NCBI RefSeq assembly: GCF_012273895.1
Contig: NC_052108.1
Span: forward strand, 3,782,001-3,846,000
Length of the DNA stretch: 64,000 nt
Source of the DNA: Zerene cesonia
Taxonomy: Eukaryota > Arthropoda > Insecta > Lepidoptera > Pieridae
Direction of reading: 5' to 3'
Positions 36,081 to 48,900 of this stretch are shown piece by piece (the first letter of the stretch is position 1; each line of letters starts with the position of its first letter). The notes beneath the pieces are model-generated. The model did no database searches, had not been told where the DNA came from, and was given only the letters and a program-made list of their open reading frames with translations. The position numbers were made by a program, and so were the translations under genes.

Positions 36081-38532
36081 AAAAAAAGCTCCCTTATTAT
36101 CTACGTGTTATGAGAAACTCGTCATCATAACAATCTAACGTTCATAATAGCGCAATAAACAACGTTCAGCTTCATTGATCGGAATAGCATGTTCTATAGA
36201 AAAGTATTTTAAACAGTGACTAAAAATCGATATTTCCAACAAGATTTCTTATAATGAGCTGCATTATCGTTTGAAGTCGTTAGCGGTGGGAACCCTCAGC
36301 CCATTCACTTATTGCGTGCTAGAAGGTACACATGATAAGGGGTTACTACGTGTTGAAAGCGACCACTTATGTTATATCACTATTCTAAGTTTTTACGATT
36401 TTACGACCCAGTAACAATGTATGTGATGTTTTAATAATCTAAATGCCACAAATTTAATTGCTTTATTATACAAATTTTAATGATTAAATGAGTAGGTAGT
36501 AAGCTAGTACTTTCTCAGTCTTTATTCAATTCAATGATCGAAACCCAAAATGCACGTATGCTTGATATAGTTATACACGATTTGATTTATGTAAATACTC
36601 ATAAACAGATGTATTATATATGATTAGTCATCTAAAGATTGATAATACGTTACTGTTTAAACTGAATCATGAATATTGTGAAATCGTGACTCACATGCTC
36701 GCTTCCGGGTCAAGTATACTAACCCGGGACCCGCGAACTTAGGGGATGACTCGTTCTTAAACTCCATTCACATAAATTATCTTTGTCATAATTTATTTAT
36801 TACTCGTGAATCATACATGGCACAATTGCATTGAGACCTTATCAATCCATGTATTGATACGGATTTCCAAAAGCATTGGTTAAATCTTCCCACTGTCGTC
36901 TTGCAATCCCACCTGCAAAGGATAATGAAACCTAACATTCAGAGAATAAGCTATGTATTGGTTTAACAGATATAATATGCTGCGTTTAATGAGAACGTAT
37001 AGTCCTATATATAAATTGTTTTGACCTGCCGCTGCGCAGTAACTCTCATGTATGTGCGTAATTCTTTTATCTAATCAAAAAGTAAGGACAATCGGAATAC
37101 AGGATTTTGTGTGATGTTGATTTATAAATAATAATACTTATTAAGGTTATAAATGCTTATTCTACAATTAAACTATTCGAAGCGAATATTATAAGGGCTA
37201 CAGATATAAATTGGAAGTTTAAATTAATTTGTACTTATAAAATTTAAATCTTACATATCTCATTACAGCCATCAAAAAATTGCATCAGAAAACTATAGAA
37301 ACCTCTACTAAAATTACGAAGGAAGTTCTGTATCTAACTGTAACGTCATAGAAAAGCAATGTAATATAAATTTGAGTTGTAATAAAATCGTAACTGCTAA
37401 GCGTTCGAGTTCAGTAAATATATCCAGTGTGGTGATATCTAGAGTATTAAATGTTGAATGGCACTATTTGTCGGTTATAAAGCGTCATAGGCGCCAACGC
37501 AGAAATGCTAACAAGTTATCAATGTAAACGGTGTGTTTACACAGTTAACCGTAATCTTATCCAATGACCTCTTTTCACTCTCCCGTTTCGAAATGGTAAC
37601 GTAACATGAGGCCAATTGCGCTCGAAGATAGTGTCATTTTCAAAACGCTGCCCTAATTTAGTCTTGATAAACTGCTGCCTGATAGCCATTAATTTATTTC
37701 CGACATTGTCTATTTTTTAATTTGTGGTCAGGTTTAAATGGGGCGACCTACTTTTGAAAGGTTTTACGTGTTTACAAGGTCCGACTTTGTTCTGTGTTAC
37801 GTCATTTCGTTTTTAAATAACGTATATATCAATGTTTACAATAAATTGCTTTTTACGACAATTCGTATAATTTTCATTAAGTTTCGTTTAAAAGTAGATA
37901 CCATAATTGATCGTTATCTCACTCGCCTTAAATATTACAATGTATTATTACCTATTACACATTTTATAGTGTATCTACCAGACTTTAGCGTGACGTTTAA
38001 ACTTATATATACAGTACAGTGTATAAGCTGTTATGCAACCCAATACAAAATTAAAAATAACTAACATTCATGATACATTTTGGTCGATGGCGTCGTATGC
38101 AGGCGTCTTATCAATGTCCTTATTTCTTGAACGGAAGTACGCGTCGAGCAAGCAACCGTTCATTCATGGTCTGCGTATTTATTTAGTGTACCTACTCTAT
38201 TGATAATGCCTTGAAGGGTACGAGCATAACGTTCATTGAGAGATCACGTGTACCAGATCCACTTGGCTGTGGATACTGTTCTGGTTTCGGGGATTTGTGC
38301 TCCCGGATATTTGATAACTGCTCATGTTTAGATTAGACCGTTGTGAGTGGTAATCGATTCATATAGTACGAGTATAGTCTTTGTCTTGTCGAATGATTGC
38401 GTGTGGTGGTGGTTTATGGATAGTGTCAGTTATATTATCCATATAAACTATGAAACTAATTACTTGTTAAAATTATTTCTCACAAGTCAATATTGACACA
38501 ATCTATATAAAATTTGAAATATCATTAATATA
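36081..38532. other. AT-rich non-coding stretch
   Basis: A small GC patch at about 36695-36740 contains CGGGTC and CCCGGGACCCG. The 108-codon + ORF at 37738-38064 is Phe/Tyr/Ile-rich with no recognisable domain, and I do not call it a gene. Confidence 0.5.
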
Positions 38533-38699
38533 TCTATATTAATATTATACAGCTGAAGAGTTTGTTTGTTTGTTTGAACGCACTATTCTCAGGAACTGCT
38601 GGTCCGATTTGAAAAATTATTTCAGTGTTAGATAGCCCATTTATTGAGGAAGGCTATAGGTTATATATGTACCACGGGCGAAGCCGGGGGGAACGCTAG
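38533..38699 (+). mobile_element. Short non-autonomous Helitron-like element
   Basis: It starts TCTATATTAATATTATACAG and contains GTTTGTTTGTTTGAACGC and GAACTGCTGGTCCGATTT. It ends GGGCGAAGCCGGGGGGAACG then CTAG, followed by T. The ends and internal sequence are typical of abundant lepidopteran Helitron-derived elements. Confidence 0.7.
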
Positions 38700-40343
38700 T
38701 TTATAAATTCAATAAAAAAAAATAGTTTTCTTAACGAAAATGATTATTTTAGTTAATTAATTAAATGTATAAAAAATATATTTAAATGGTCAAGCTACAA
38801 TACTAATCGAGTAGAACCAGGTAACCTGCTAGTATAGGCCGATAGATAAGGCGCCTGTAAACCGTGGAATGTTTGCTCAACCGTCTGAAGGTGTCCAAAG
38901 GAAGTGGACAGGGCTAATTGGCGGCGTTTCGGTGGCCGCCCGATAACCTCGCTCCGGAAACCGATAGCTTTGATGTGGAGCGGCCCGTTTCCCTGTGTAT
39001 GTGTTTGTTGCGTACATCGCCCCTGTTTTGATCCGGCCTTTCCTTTGTGTGCGGCTGATTGCGACTGTGCTTAGCACAGTTAGAAGTTCCATGTTAACGT
39101 GACACCTTGAGCAGTACGGGTAGCTGAATTTTTGATCTATTGCGATTTTCGATTTTTGGCTTTTGCATTGAAATCTAAATTACGGATATAATTAATACAC
39201 TCTACGTAACTAAGGAACGTTATCTCCAGATTTATCCTTGATAGCTAATATATTTATTAAGTTTATACATTTATTAAGTAAATACTATTCCTTAAATATG
39301 AGAAGTGGTCTATTCCTTTAGATGCCTGGATTCTTTATGAATTTAGTTGTTCACAAACAGTCATTTCAATTTAAAATCCGATAAATATCGATAGCCATAT
39401 CAGAATTCGCCAAAAATCATGCGTCTATTAGGTATTTACAAAAATGATGCATAAGTTTTAGTAAACTTACAGATATAAATTGCTTTCTTTACTTTTATAT
39501 TTTGAAGCACTCTTAATTTTATTAAAATGAAGTACAATCAATGAAATGTGTACTAAATTGTGCGTTTTTTTGGATAAATAATCGGTCCAAATTAAGTGAT
39601 TATTATCTTTAAATTAAATGAGTTAATCTTATGGACATATCTCAAATCTCATACATAACAATTTCGGATTAACTAAATTCTTACATGAATTTAAACAGCT
39701 ATAAATTACAACCAAAATGATGGGTTATTGTAATACTCCCAATACGGACTCGCTCTACTGTTTGAAAAATTTAAATTTATATCAAATGCATTTAGTTTCC
39801 TATGGCTATGCGCTATATAACATGCGCAGAGAAACTTTTGCTTAAACCCAGGTTAGACAGACTTTTCATAAATTTTCTCTAGATGAATTTGTTACTTTTT
39901 TCTAAAGATAATTAGTACATATTTTCCTTTACTTCTTTTAAGTTTTAAATGTTTTAAATGCAAATATTATGGTATTTTCGTTCCAGAATACTGCTATACA
40001 CAATGTAGAAGGAAAACTGTGACTATTATCAGTAATTATCGGCCAATGGTACTTCGCCTGGGAAATACCTATTATTGGTCCCTTGCGTTGACGTCATAAC
40101 AATATTCCATAAACCTTTGTTCTCATTAATTATGGTACTCGTGTTTAAATAATTAAATAATAGTATTTCCTTATTTCGAAGATATATTCATGTATGCTTG
40201 ATGGAGATGTGTAGTTAATAATTGATTATTCTAGCATTGTAGGTACTGTGTACTAACAAATTGCTTGTGATCGCGATTATTTGAAAAAATTGTTCGAAGA
40301 TACGATGAGAAATGGTACTTCAGCAATATGCCATATTTAGTAA
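38700..40343. other. Non-coding; GC-rich island at 38.86-39.12 kb, otherwise AT-rich
   Basis: The island contains TGGAATGT near 38865. A perfect CRE TGACGTCA is at 40089-40096. No exon is recognised. Confidence 0.5.
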
Positions 40344-40498
40344 TCTATAAATGAATCCCTATTTCTCTTGGCCACGCTATGACGAGTGAACGGCTGGACC
40401 GATTTCAAAAATTCTTTCAGAATTTGAAAGTTGTAATTACAGTGAGTGACAAAGGAATACCTCGGATGAAACCAGGGCGAACAGTTAGTGTAATAATA
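40344..40498 (+). mobile_element. Degenerate Helitron-like element
   Basis: It starts TCTATAAATGAATCCC, contains GAACGGCTGGACCGATTTCA and AAAAATTCTTTCAG, and ends CCAGGGCGAACAGTTAG then T. The terminal CTAG is mutated to TTAG. Confidence 0.55.
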
Positions 40499-43400
40499 AA
40501 AATCATGGATTAAGTATGAATTGTATTTTTTAAATCAATAATGAAATGTTTTTTGAACAATTAAATTAGAGAAATATGTATTTACGTCTAATTATTATTT
40601 CACATGATGAGTTCATTTTAGTATCCGCCTACGACAATATCGTTTTGTTCCGCCTCATAATACACTCTCGAATTCATAATCAATGTACATATAATATATC
40701 CGTATGACACATTCACGGGACACAACTGAAAAACATATAGAAATGAAATCATCATGCACAAGCGCCGTTGTGCCGACCCGAGGAATTCGGCAGCCGTTAA
40801 AATTTCCGTGTTTATCTCTTGACGTTATAAGATAACTCAATGATTGGCTTTGTTACAGAAAAAATCAATTTGTGTCAACTAAAGTCAGGAGGACAAAGGT
40901 TGGATGCTGTTATCGCTGTTTTATTACAGTATACGCCGTGCTATAAAAGAAAATACGTTTGACGTAAGCTTTTAACGTTCGCCCCGAATCGGTCTTCATT
41001 TTAGAATGTACCATGACAAATGTACCTGTATGCATATGAGAATGTCGTCGAATTAAAGGATTTGTCTCCGCTTGCATTGGGATGATAACTTTTAAGTTTG
41101 AAGAACTTACAGAAATTTAACCGGTGGGTTCAGGGTAGGCAGCTAGAAAATTAAAAAAATCAAGACTCTCTCCTGTAACATTGTTTACTCAGGGTTTATA
41201 ATATCTAGAGATTACAAAATATAACTTTCTTTAAATAACCCAATTTAAAAAGAACAATGGATGAATTTTCTTCATTTGTTATGTAGGATGCTATTACTTA
41301 TACATAGCTATTAAAAGACTTATGATATGGGCACTTTTTCATTATCTCAATGCACGAGTAAATGACCAAATAGCGTTATTTTGAATGGTTTCTATAGTAG
41401 CGCAAGATAATATTGGCGTACCAATTACATTCTGAATATCCGTTTTATCTACTTACTCTTGTAGGTGGGTACAGTATCTTGTCCTATATATTTTAAGTTT
41501 ATTTATGTGTAATGATTTTAAAATTTTACACAATTTGCTTTCCAACATAGGGAGCGGGAGGTAAGTTCGCTTAGCATTAAACAAAGGGCGAAAAACAGAA
41601 AAGTGAATCTCTATAGATTTTGATTTTGAGTTCGTATAACTCACTGAAATGTGTCCCCTAGTTCAAAGACTTTACTATCAGTTAAGGCAATTTATTAGGA
41701 AAATTCAATAACAACATTTATCACCGATCACCGATACAACAGGTATCACAATTAAAGACTCCCCAAAAATATACAAAATATTTAATGCTTTACTCTTGAA
41801 AGCATTCGCGCCCAGTTTATCTCACAAGTGATAAGGTTTGATAATAAGGGGTAATATCATAGCCTATACTATCATTTTCCTTATTGATTCCTCTCTAGGT
41901 TTTAGTGCTTTCTGCGCGAAAACTACATGCTGATCGATTACAACTCAGAAAATTTGGAGATAGATGATAGCTTTGTACATAGTAGTGAATTCCTGAGTCC
42001 TCTGTGTGGAGAATGGGGCAGATGTTATACTGATATTCCTTATGGACATGTAGATGATCAGCCTTTTGTGTAATGCTAGACCGAGACTATGCTTTCGTTG
42101 GACCTCACCCAAACAAACCCAGGATCTCTATGTTATACGCTCATGTGTTAACCTATGTACCATTCAGGCGGTATTAATAATATATTCAAACAGTGATAAA
42201 TAACCATTTAGTGAATAATTCCGTTGATCACAGTTTCCAGATTTTAAAACAATTTACATATAATAGAATTATCTTATAAATTTAATATACAAAATAGTAT
42301 TTATGTAAATGAACACTTGGCACAAGGATTTAAAACTGGTAATTTGAAAAAGATCCAATCTATATTAGCCAAACTGGGTAATTTTACTGACGAAATATAT
42401 TCCTGAGGCTTTTATTTCCATATTAACTAGCCCATTTCGGGTAAAGAACTTGTATGAAAATTATATTACCTGTCCAATTAATAGCTCGTGTAGAAAACTT
42501 TCGTAATACACGATCTGAAACAAATGACAAAATGTAAGACTTAATTTAGCGTCATATATATATCATATATCATCCATAAGTTAACAGCGAAACTATAAAC
42601 GAAGTAGGTACTTAGATATGGTAATTCTATTAAATTTCTTTTTTACAGTTAAAATTAATTGATTATTATTAAGTACTTGTTAAAAATCTTCGATAAAGAC
42701 AAGAAATTTCGATATTTCCAAGTTCAAAATCAATTGTCAATATCATACATCCCTTTTTCTATACGCTACCAGACCGTGTTTCATATTTATCTCCAAATTG
42801 TTTACTATCGAGTATTTCAAATCTATTGTATCAACGAGTTGCTAATTTAAATTTCAATTTAAAGCCAAACACATAAGTTTCAATTCGGCTTGCGCGATCA
42901 TTAGAATAAGGACATTATCAAATTTCTTTTGTAAGTAGTTGTGTACAAACAAATGTCGCGAATCGAACCGGTACCCGGTCAAGGATGGCCGTTCTAGATT
43001 CACAAACATTGAGCGTCTTGTGTCTAATGTTGAAAGAACTTTCAAAATATTATCAAACGCTGCCTCTTTCTGCGGGCTTTCGCAAGCGCCGTCCCGAATT
43101 TTGCAATTTGGGTCCAATGTTTACATCCTTGTTAGACACGTTGCATGATAGAAAGTTACTTTGAACTTAAATTTTATTTACATACGATGTATGAATGTGT
43201 AAATCAACTTAAGTATATAATTCTGTACACTTTTCTTCAGTAACAAATGTAAGGTTATTTATGAAAGGTGCTAGCGCATGATGGTTTATACTAATATCAA
43301 ATGCGTAAGTAAATCCATTTGTCTTTGTATCCGATCATGGGATACTTAATTATGCCTGAGGTGTGAAGATAAAACTTAATAGTCGTGAAAATAGGATCTT

Positions 43401-44257
43401 TAGCAAGATCTAACTTCTATCATGCGATAATCACGAATTCAGAATTCAGATAGGGTAACATTTAAGGGTAATACAGAGTTTCTCTTTGATAACTTGTGTT
43501 TATATCCCAAAATGAAACAAGGTTCTATCTAACTGATGCTAAGAAACGCACTCTTAACGTGAAGAATCTTACGATATATAAAATTGATATTTTTTTTTTT
43601 ATTTTCTTTTCAAAGATACTATACACACAATTGTATGTGGCTGGTGTTGTAAGTAATGTTGATTTCACAAATAATTAAAATATATTATCTTTGTAATGTA
43701 CTTACATAATTTATAGAATTAAAGATTTTACAATAAGTGCAGTTTTTTGTAACGATCTTTATAGTATTTTAACTTCTTTTTATTTTTATAGTAGATATTG
43801 AAACTGAATACTGTTGTGTTTGCCCTAAAATTTGGTAAATACTGTGGTTATATTAGAAATAGTTCTAGTTTTGTATATACTTTGTGAAGTTAAATTAGTA
43901 GTTAATGACATCTATAAAAACATAACACTCCCAGAATGTGTGATCACTAGACAAGAAAAATATCGTTTTAATCCTGTTTTATCTAGATTGATATAACTAT
44001 AACTGATATACATAGTGTTTGTTTATTAAACATAGTGTTTTTTATGTCGGGTCTCGTAAGATAGAACACATTATCCTACCTAATAGGTACCTAAATACTT
44101 GTGTTTAGATCTGTTGTTGCAAATGTTGGACTACCAAACTGCTCAACATATTTTAAACAACAACATAAGCAAATAATTCGGTGCTTTAGGACCTAATGCT
44201 CTCTAAATTTTGTGGACAATTTTTTTTTAATTTTTACCATCGATAATTAAATATTTA
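40499..44257. other. AT-rich non-coding stretch
   Basis: It contains a SINE fragment (entered at 41985-42175) and a GC-balanced patch at 42930-43140 that is open on both strands for 69-87 codons but matches nothing I know. No gene is supported. Confidence 0.5.
41985..42175 (-). mobile_element. Diverged SINE fragment (same family as 3420-3812)
   Basis: Blocks GATGATCAGCCTT, TGCTAGACCGAGA, CCCAGGA and ACGCTCA occur in the same order as in the intronic SINE. This places the tRNA-like head at the high-coordinate end. The tail part is absent. Confidence 0.6.
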
Positions 44258-44269
44258 TTCAATGATAAT

Positions 44270-44587
44270 CATCATCATCATCATCAGCCCTTACATGTTC
44301 CCACTGCTGGGACACAGGCCTCCTATGAGGGTTCAGGCCATAATCCACCACGCTGGCCAAGTGCGGGTTGGCAGATGTCACATGTCGTCGAACTTTTGAT
44401 TCTCGGACATGCCGGTTTCCTCACGATGTTTTCCTTCACCGTTTTAAGCAGTGGTGATGTTATCTACATGCGCAGATAAATTGAAAAATCAATTTATTTC
44501 CTGCGCGCTCGCCCGGTCTCGAACCCCGACTCATCGATTTTGAAGTCCGAGGTTCTCACCACTGAGCCACCACTGCTTTTTTTTTTT
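44270..44587 (-). mobile_element. Complete tRNA-derived SINE with target-site duplication
   Basis: Flanked by the perfect 12-bp direct repeat TTCAATGATAAT at 44258-44269 and 44588-44599. On the minus strand it begins with a poly-A run, then a tRNA-like head. The head has an A box TGGCTCAGTGG and a B box GGTTCGAGACC (one mismatch to GGTTCGANTCC). It continues through GTGAAGGAAAACATCGTGAG and CCACTTGGCC-type body sequence (a common lepidopteran SINE body) and ends in a (GAT)n tail. The intact duplication and boxes suggest a fairly recent insertion. Confidence 0.88.
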
Positions 44588-44599
44588 TTCAATGATAAT

Positions 44600-44741
44600 A
44601 GACATGAATAAAATTATGATGTAATGATGCAATAGTAGAAGGCTCGATTCTCTCTTCCCCGCCCTGATTAATCCTAGTAGGGGAATTTGATAAAATTCAA
44701 AGTTTTTAAATAGAGTATCTGTTAATTTTAGTATATGACTA
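44600..44741. other. Short AT-rich spacer
   Basis: Nothing recognised. Confidence 0.5.
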
Positions 44742-44949
44742 TCACACTTATATTATAAATAAGAAAGTTTGTTTGTTTGGATGGTGGTCCGTCAATCACG
44801 TTGAAACAAATCAACGGATTTTGATGAAATTTCGTATGCAGATAGCGTATGCGCTGATTTAGGTGATAGGATAATTTTGATCCCGATTAAATTTCCTTGG
44901 GATAAAACAGGAATCTTGATATTCGAACGGAGCCGGGACGAGCTTCTAG
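44742..44949 (+). mobile_element. Short non-autonomous Helitron-like element
   Basis: It starts TCACACTTATATTATAAATA and contains AAAGTTTGTTTGTTTGGATG, CAACGGATTTTGATGAAATT and TTTGATCCCGAT. It ends GGAGCCGGGACGAGCTTCTAG followed by T. The family is distinct from the 38.5 kb copy. Confidence 0.65.
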
Positions 44950-46440
44950 TAAACAATAATTAAATACACAAAATGCCAAATGCCTATAAGATGGACTAGG
45001 AATGCATAAATCAAAAGAAGTGTTATTAATAGTACCATCGTTGGGTAAACAGCATGGTTGGAGAAGGTGGTCATACATTGTAATTTTACATAATAAGCGA
45101 GTTTCTCTGACGTAGGGGCAGCTGTAGAGTATGTGCGCAGGTGTGTTTGACGAAATCAAAGGAACACCAATGTGACGTCATAATACTATTGCTAACTTCA
45201 TTGTTACTAACTGGCTCTTATAAGATTCGTATTTGACACTTTTTATAGCTATAATTTGGTTGTAAAACTGGGATGTTTCTTTTGAAATATTAACTTCGAG
45301 TTAAAATTAAAAAGTCTGAACATAAGTTTAAGCAGAAAAAGAAGTGTCTATAATTTAATAAAAGAATATGTATATTGAATTTGATAAATGCATAACATAT
45401 GAATTTTATTGGACCAGTCACTTGGTCATTTTAGTCAGCGCACCACAAATTGGACAGTGTTAAATTATTTGCTGTTTGATATTATAAATCGAATGGACGT
45501 GTGTTTTTTACGCTTTCCCACCGAAACTGGATGAAATGTGGTAATATTGTTAATATGTCAGATTTAGAGAAAGATATAGGATTGTTACAAGTTTTATCCT
45601 ACTCCTAGACATAAGTTCTTGCAGAAGTGGAAGATTTAAGTCTGATATAACTTATTCAGTTACTTATTGAAAACAATTAGCTTTAAGAAAACATTACAAA
45701 TTATCTCAAACATCCAAAATATAAAAAGATAAGATTAAATAACAAGTTCTTAAGCATAACCACAAACACAATTATGATAAAGAAATATTATGTGTGTATA
45801 ATTCCACCCTATTACATCAAGGAAGGCAATATTTCATACGTGTACTACTTAAGATAAAACGAACTTCCTTCACATTAATTTTGTAGGCATTTCACACGTC
45901 AAAGATTTTAAAATTCCTTTTAACCGTTAAATGGTGGTTTGGCAAATAGTTGAAGCGATTCCCAGAAAGGATGCTTATATCGTAGAATCTTCGAACAGGT
46001 ACCTATAACTCTATAGGTTGGTGTGCGAGGCCCACCTGCCTGACGCTTCAATGCCCTCGAAGGGCTATAGAGGGTTAAATTTTAGTTAATTAGCCATTTA
46101 TTTAGCGTTAGTTCTTTTTCACTTGCTACGACAAAAGGGTGTGTTATTTTGTGATTTTTGTGACTTTGTTTTATTGATGTTTTAGTTTATAAATAATGAT
46201 TATTGAAATGTCGATAATGGTAAGATAATGTGTTAATTACGTTCTTCAGATGGACTACTTATTTATAGTATATATAAATATATCTTTAATATTACTTTAT
46301 TATAACTGAATACGGTAGATTTGTCAAGCAGAGGTTATATTTTATTTATTTTCTAGGGTTTCATTGACATAAGTGTCTGCGTGGGTATCCGAATATACCT
46401 ATAAACAGAAATAAATAAATAATTATTATTATGGATAATT
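44950..46440. other. AT-rich non-coding stretch with a small GC patch at 46.0 kb
   Basis: Positions about 46008-46075 form an isolated GC-rich patch able to fold (CCCTCGAAGGG; CTATAG words). A perfect CRE TGACGTCA is at 45173-45180. No exon is recognised. Confidence 0.45.
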
Positions 46441-46647
46441 ATCTGCGCTCCTCGGTTTCACCCGCGTAAGTCCGTATCCCGTAGGAATATCGGGATAAAA
46501 AGTTGTCTATATGTTATTGCAGTTGTCCAGCTGTCTACGTACCAAATATCATTGCAATCGGTTCAGTAGTTTTTTCGTGAAAGAGCAACAGACACACACA
46601 TACACTTACAAACTTTCGCATTTATAGTATTAGTAGGATTAGTAGGA
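46441..46647 (-). mobile_element. Short non-autonomous Helitron-like element
   Basis: On the minus strand it starts TCCTACTAATACTATAAATG (with the first 10 bases duplicated) and contains GCGAAAGTTTGTAAGTGT, TGGTACGTAGACAGCTGG and CGGGATACGGACTTACGC. It ends in a degenerate GGAGCGCAGAT. Same family as 52668-52864. Confidence 0.65.
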
Positions 46648-47790
46648 TTAAAAACGTTATACTCATCTCGCATGGGTGAACTTAATCCTAGATAGGATTA
46701 AGTTTGAGTTCAATTAAGACAACAAACCTTTGATTGGTTATTGACAAACTAATGTCAGAAAATACATTGCTTGATTAATGTAAAATTGCGAGTTTTAGAT
46801 TAGAATTGACTTAAAAGCACTGAAAATGGTTGTAAATGTTTTGTATATCTTTAGGATATTATTAACCTATGACTAAAAATTTTTAGATTTTTTAACTGGT
46901 ATCTTGGCGGTGAACAAATATTTTACCTATGTAATACCTATAAATGACGTATTCTTTTATAATTTACTACATTATTTACCTTCCGCTTATATTATAATTA
47001 ATTAATAAGAGAGTGAATTTAGCACTAAACGAAAACTACACGAATTTGTTTTATCAAACACTATTAGACAATATAGCTTGCAGTGACGGATTTTTTTTTT
47101 GTATTATTTGTTTAATTAATTTAATATAAATAATTAAATTGTCATTCTATAAAACAGGTAGGCAGGTACACCAAGATATATTGATAGAGTTTTTGACAAG
47201 TAACCAAATTAATATTTAAAAGTGTATATTTGAAGGTACATATGTATACTTTCAATAGATGCTTAAAAATATTATGAATTAAATATTATATTTAAATGTA
47301 CAAATTAAATTAATAAAGTTTCTAGCGCTATTAATAATTGTATTAAGAGGATAAATATCTATTTAAATATGAAAAGCTTTGCATTGCTTTTGTAAGTAGG
47401 TACCTACTCACAATGGGTAGGTTCGTGTTATGAGCATTACGTAGGTATTGTGATTTTATTACTGTGGTTATAACCTACCTACCAATCTCTAAAGAATGGG
47501 CTATAAGTATTTATACAGCGATAGATACCTATCTAAATGTACTAAGGTGCAAATTTAAGTTATATCTATTATGCGGTTAATTTATTATTAAATGGATATA
47601 AGTAATATTTCTTATTGACGTATCTATTTCAAAGTTTAATTGGAGAAAATTTAATTTAACCAGAGACGCAAGTAGCTACAGTTAAGACACGTTTGTCAAT
47701 GACAGTGATATATTTTTGTTGGATGTAATAATTGCGATATTTAAAAATTAAAATAAGTAATTAATAAAAAAGGATGTAAAATAAATGATA
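46648..47790. other. AT-rich non-coding stretch
   Basis: Nothing recognised. Confidence 0.5.
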
Positions 47791-48900
47791 TAAAGCGGAT
47801 ATCGCGGGCGGTAGGTGTGCGGCGGGAGGGGGCGGCGGCGGCCAATGAGCGCGCGGCGGGCCGCGGACGACGCGCGCCTAAAACGGAATTTTCTTACCAA
47901 AAATTTCACCTTTTTGCACACCTTTAGGGTGCGAGCACCCTCGCGCATGCATTCTCTCTCGATTCCTTACGGATTCGAACTGCTTTGCGTCACGCTTCGC
48001 GGTGAAAAAATTACCGAAAGCATGCGACCCGCTGCACCGCCGTACCCTTGGTGGGAGGGAAATTTTCACAACTTTCATGATTGTTCTTTTATTGTTTAAT
48101 TCATTAGAAGCGGATAAAGCACGAATAAATTATTTAAAATCGAAATAAATGCGAGAAAAATTTTTTTCGTTTGACAATTTCACCCGCGCGAACCGGTCCA
48201 AAAATGGCAATCTAAAAATTTTATTTTTATTTTTCTTATTATATTTTAACGCAATAATTACGTTTATGAAATAAAAAACAGTCTCATTATTCAAATAATA
48301 ATCGTAAGTCATAGTGCGCGGGGCCCGCCCAGGCAAGTGGCGGGCGCGGGAGCTGGCTTCGAGGCGCCCTCGCCGCGGCGTGCTAACTCAAAAAAAATTT
48401 TCGCGAACCATCACGTTTTGCCCTCATCAGATAGGCGCAAGCCTGTACATCACGATAATGCCACAACCAAATCAAAATACCCAAACGTGCGTCGAGGAAA
48501 ATTGTGCAAAATTTTCCGATCGCGCTTCATCTGTGACGTCAACAGCTCGCTCTGAGCCCAGGCTGAGTGCACGGAACGTCTGCGACTCCGTGGAGAGGAT
48601 CGCTTCGTATATTTTGGTTACATAAAAAACGGGACAATATTAACGGGATGCGAAGGAAAGCGAGGGTACGACGCGGCGCGTTAGGTAGACGATTCCGAGA
48701 AGGGAGTTTTTATTGTGAGAATGTTAAAACCCGTGACAAAACACTTCTTGAGTTAGTGGCGACAAGAAAAAATATCTCATTCATAAGGAGGAATGTTAGC
48801 CAGTGCGCACGCGGCGCCGACACATTTCCAATGCACAGAAAAAGTCATTATCGATGGGTCACCGCCTCTATACGACCTTCCTGGATTCTAATTTCGCTTG
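47790..48900. promoter_or_regulatory. CpG-rich island with CCAAT box, candidate promoter
   Basis: A G/C-dense core at 47805-47880 contains GGCCAATGAGCGCGCGG (CCAAT box). A second dense block at 48310-48385 and a perfect CRE TGACGTCA at 48534-48541 follow. The words AATTTTC/GAAAATT recur between them (e.g. GGAAAATT/AATTTTCC inverted around GTGCAA near 48497-48518). The ORFs are not recognisable proteins. A start site for a noncoding or non-coding-first-exon transcript is plausible; the strand is undecided. Confidence 0.4.

Noticed and set aside
37738..38064. 108-codon plus-strand ORF
   Set aside because: Ile/Tyr/Phe-rich, no recognisable domain; chance opening in AT-rich sequence.
44510..44575. 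tRNA gene suggested by GGTTCGAGACC and TGGCTCAGTGG
   Set aside because: It has the spacing and tail of a tRNA-derived SINE with target duplication, and no complete cloverleaf was apparent.
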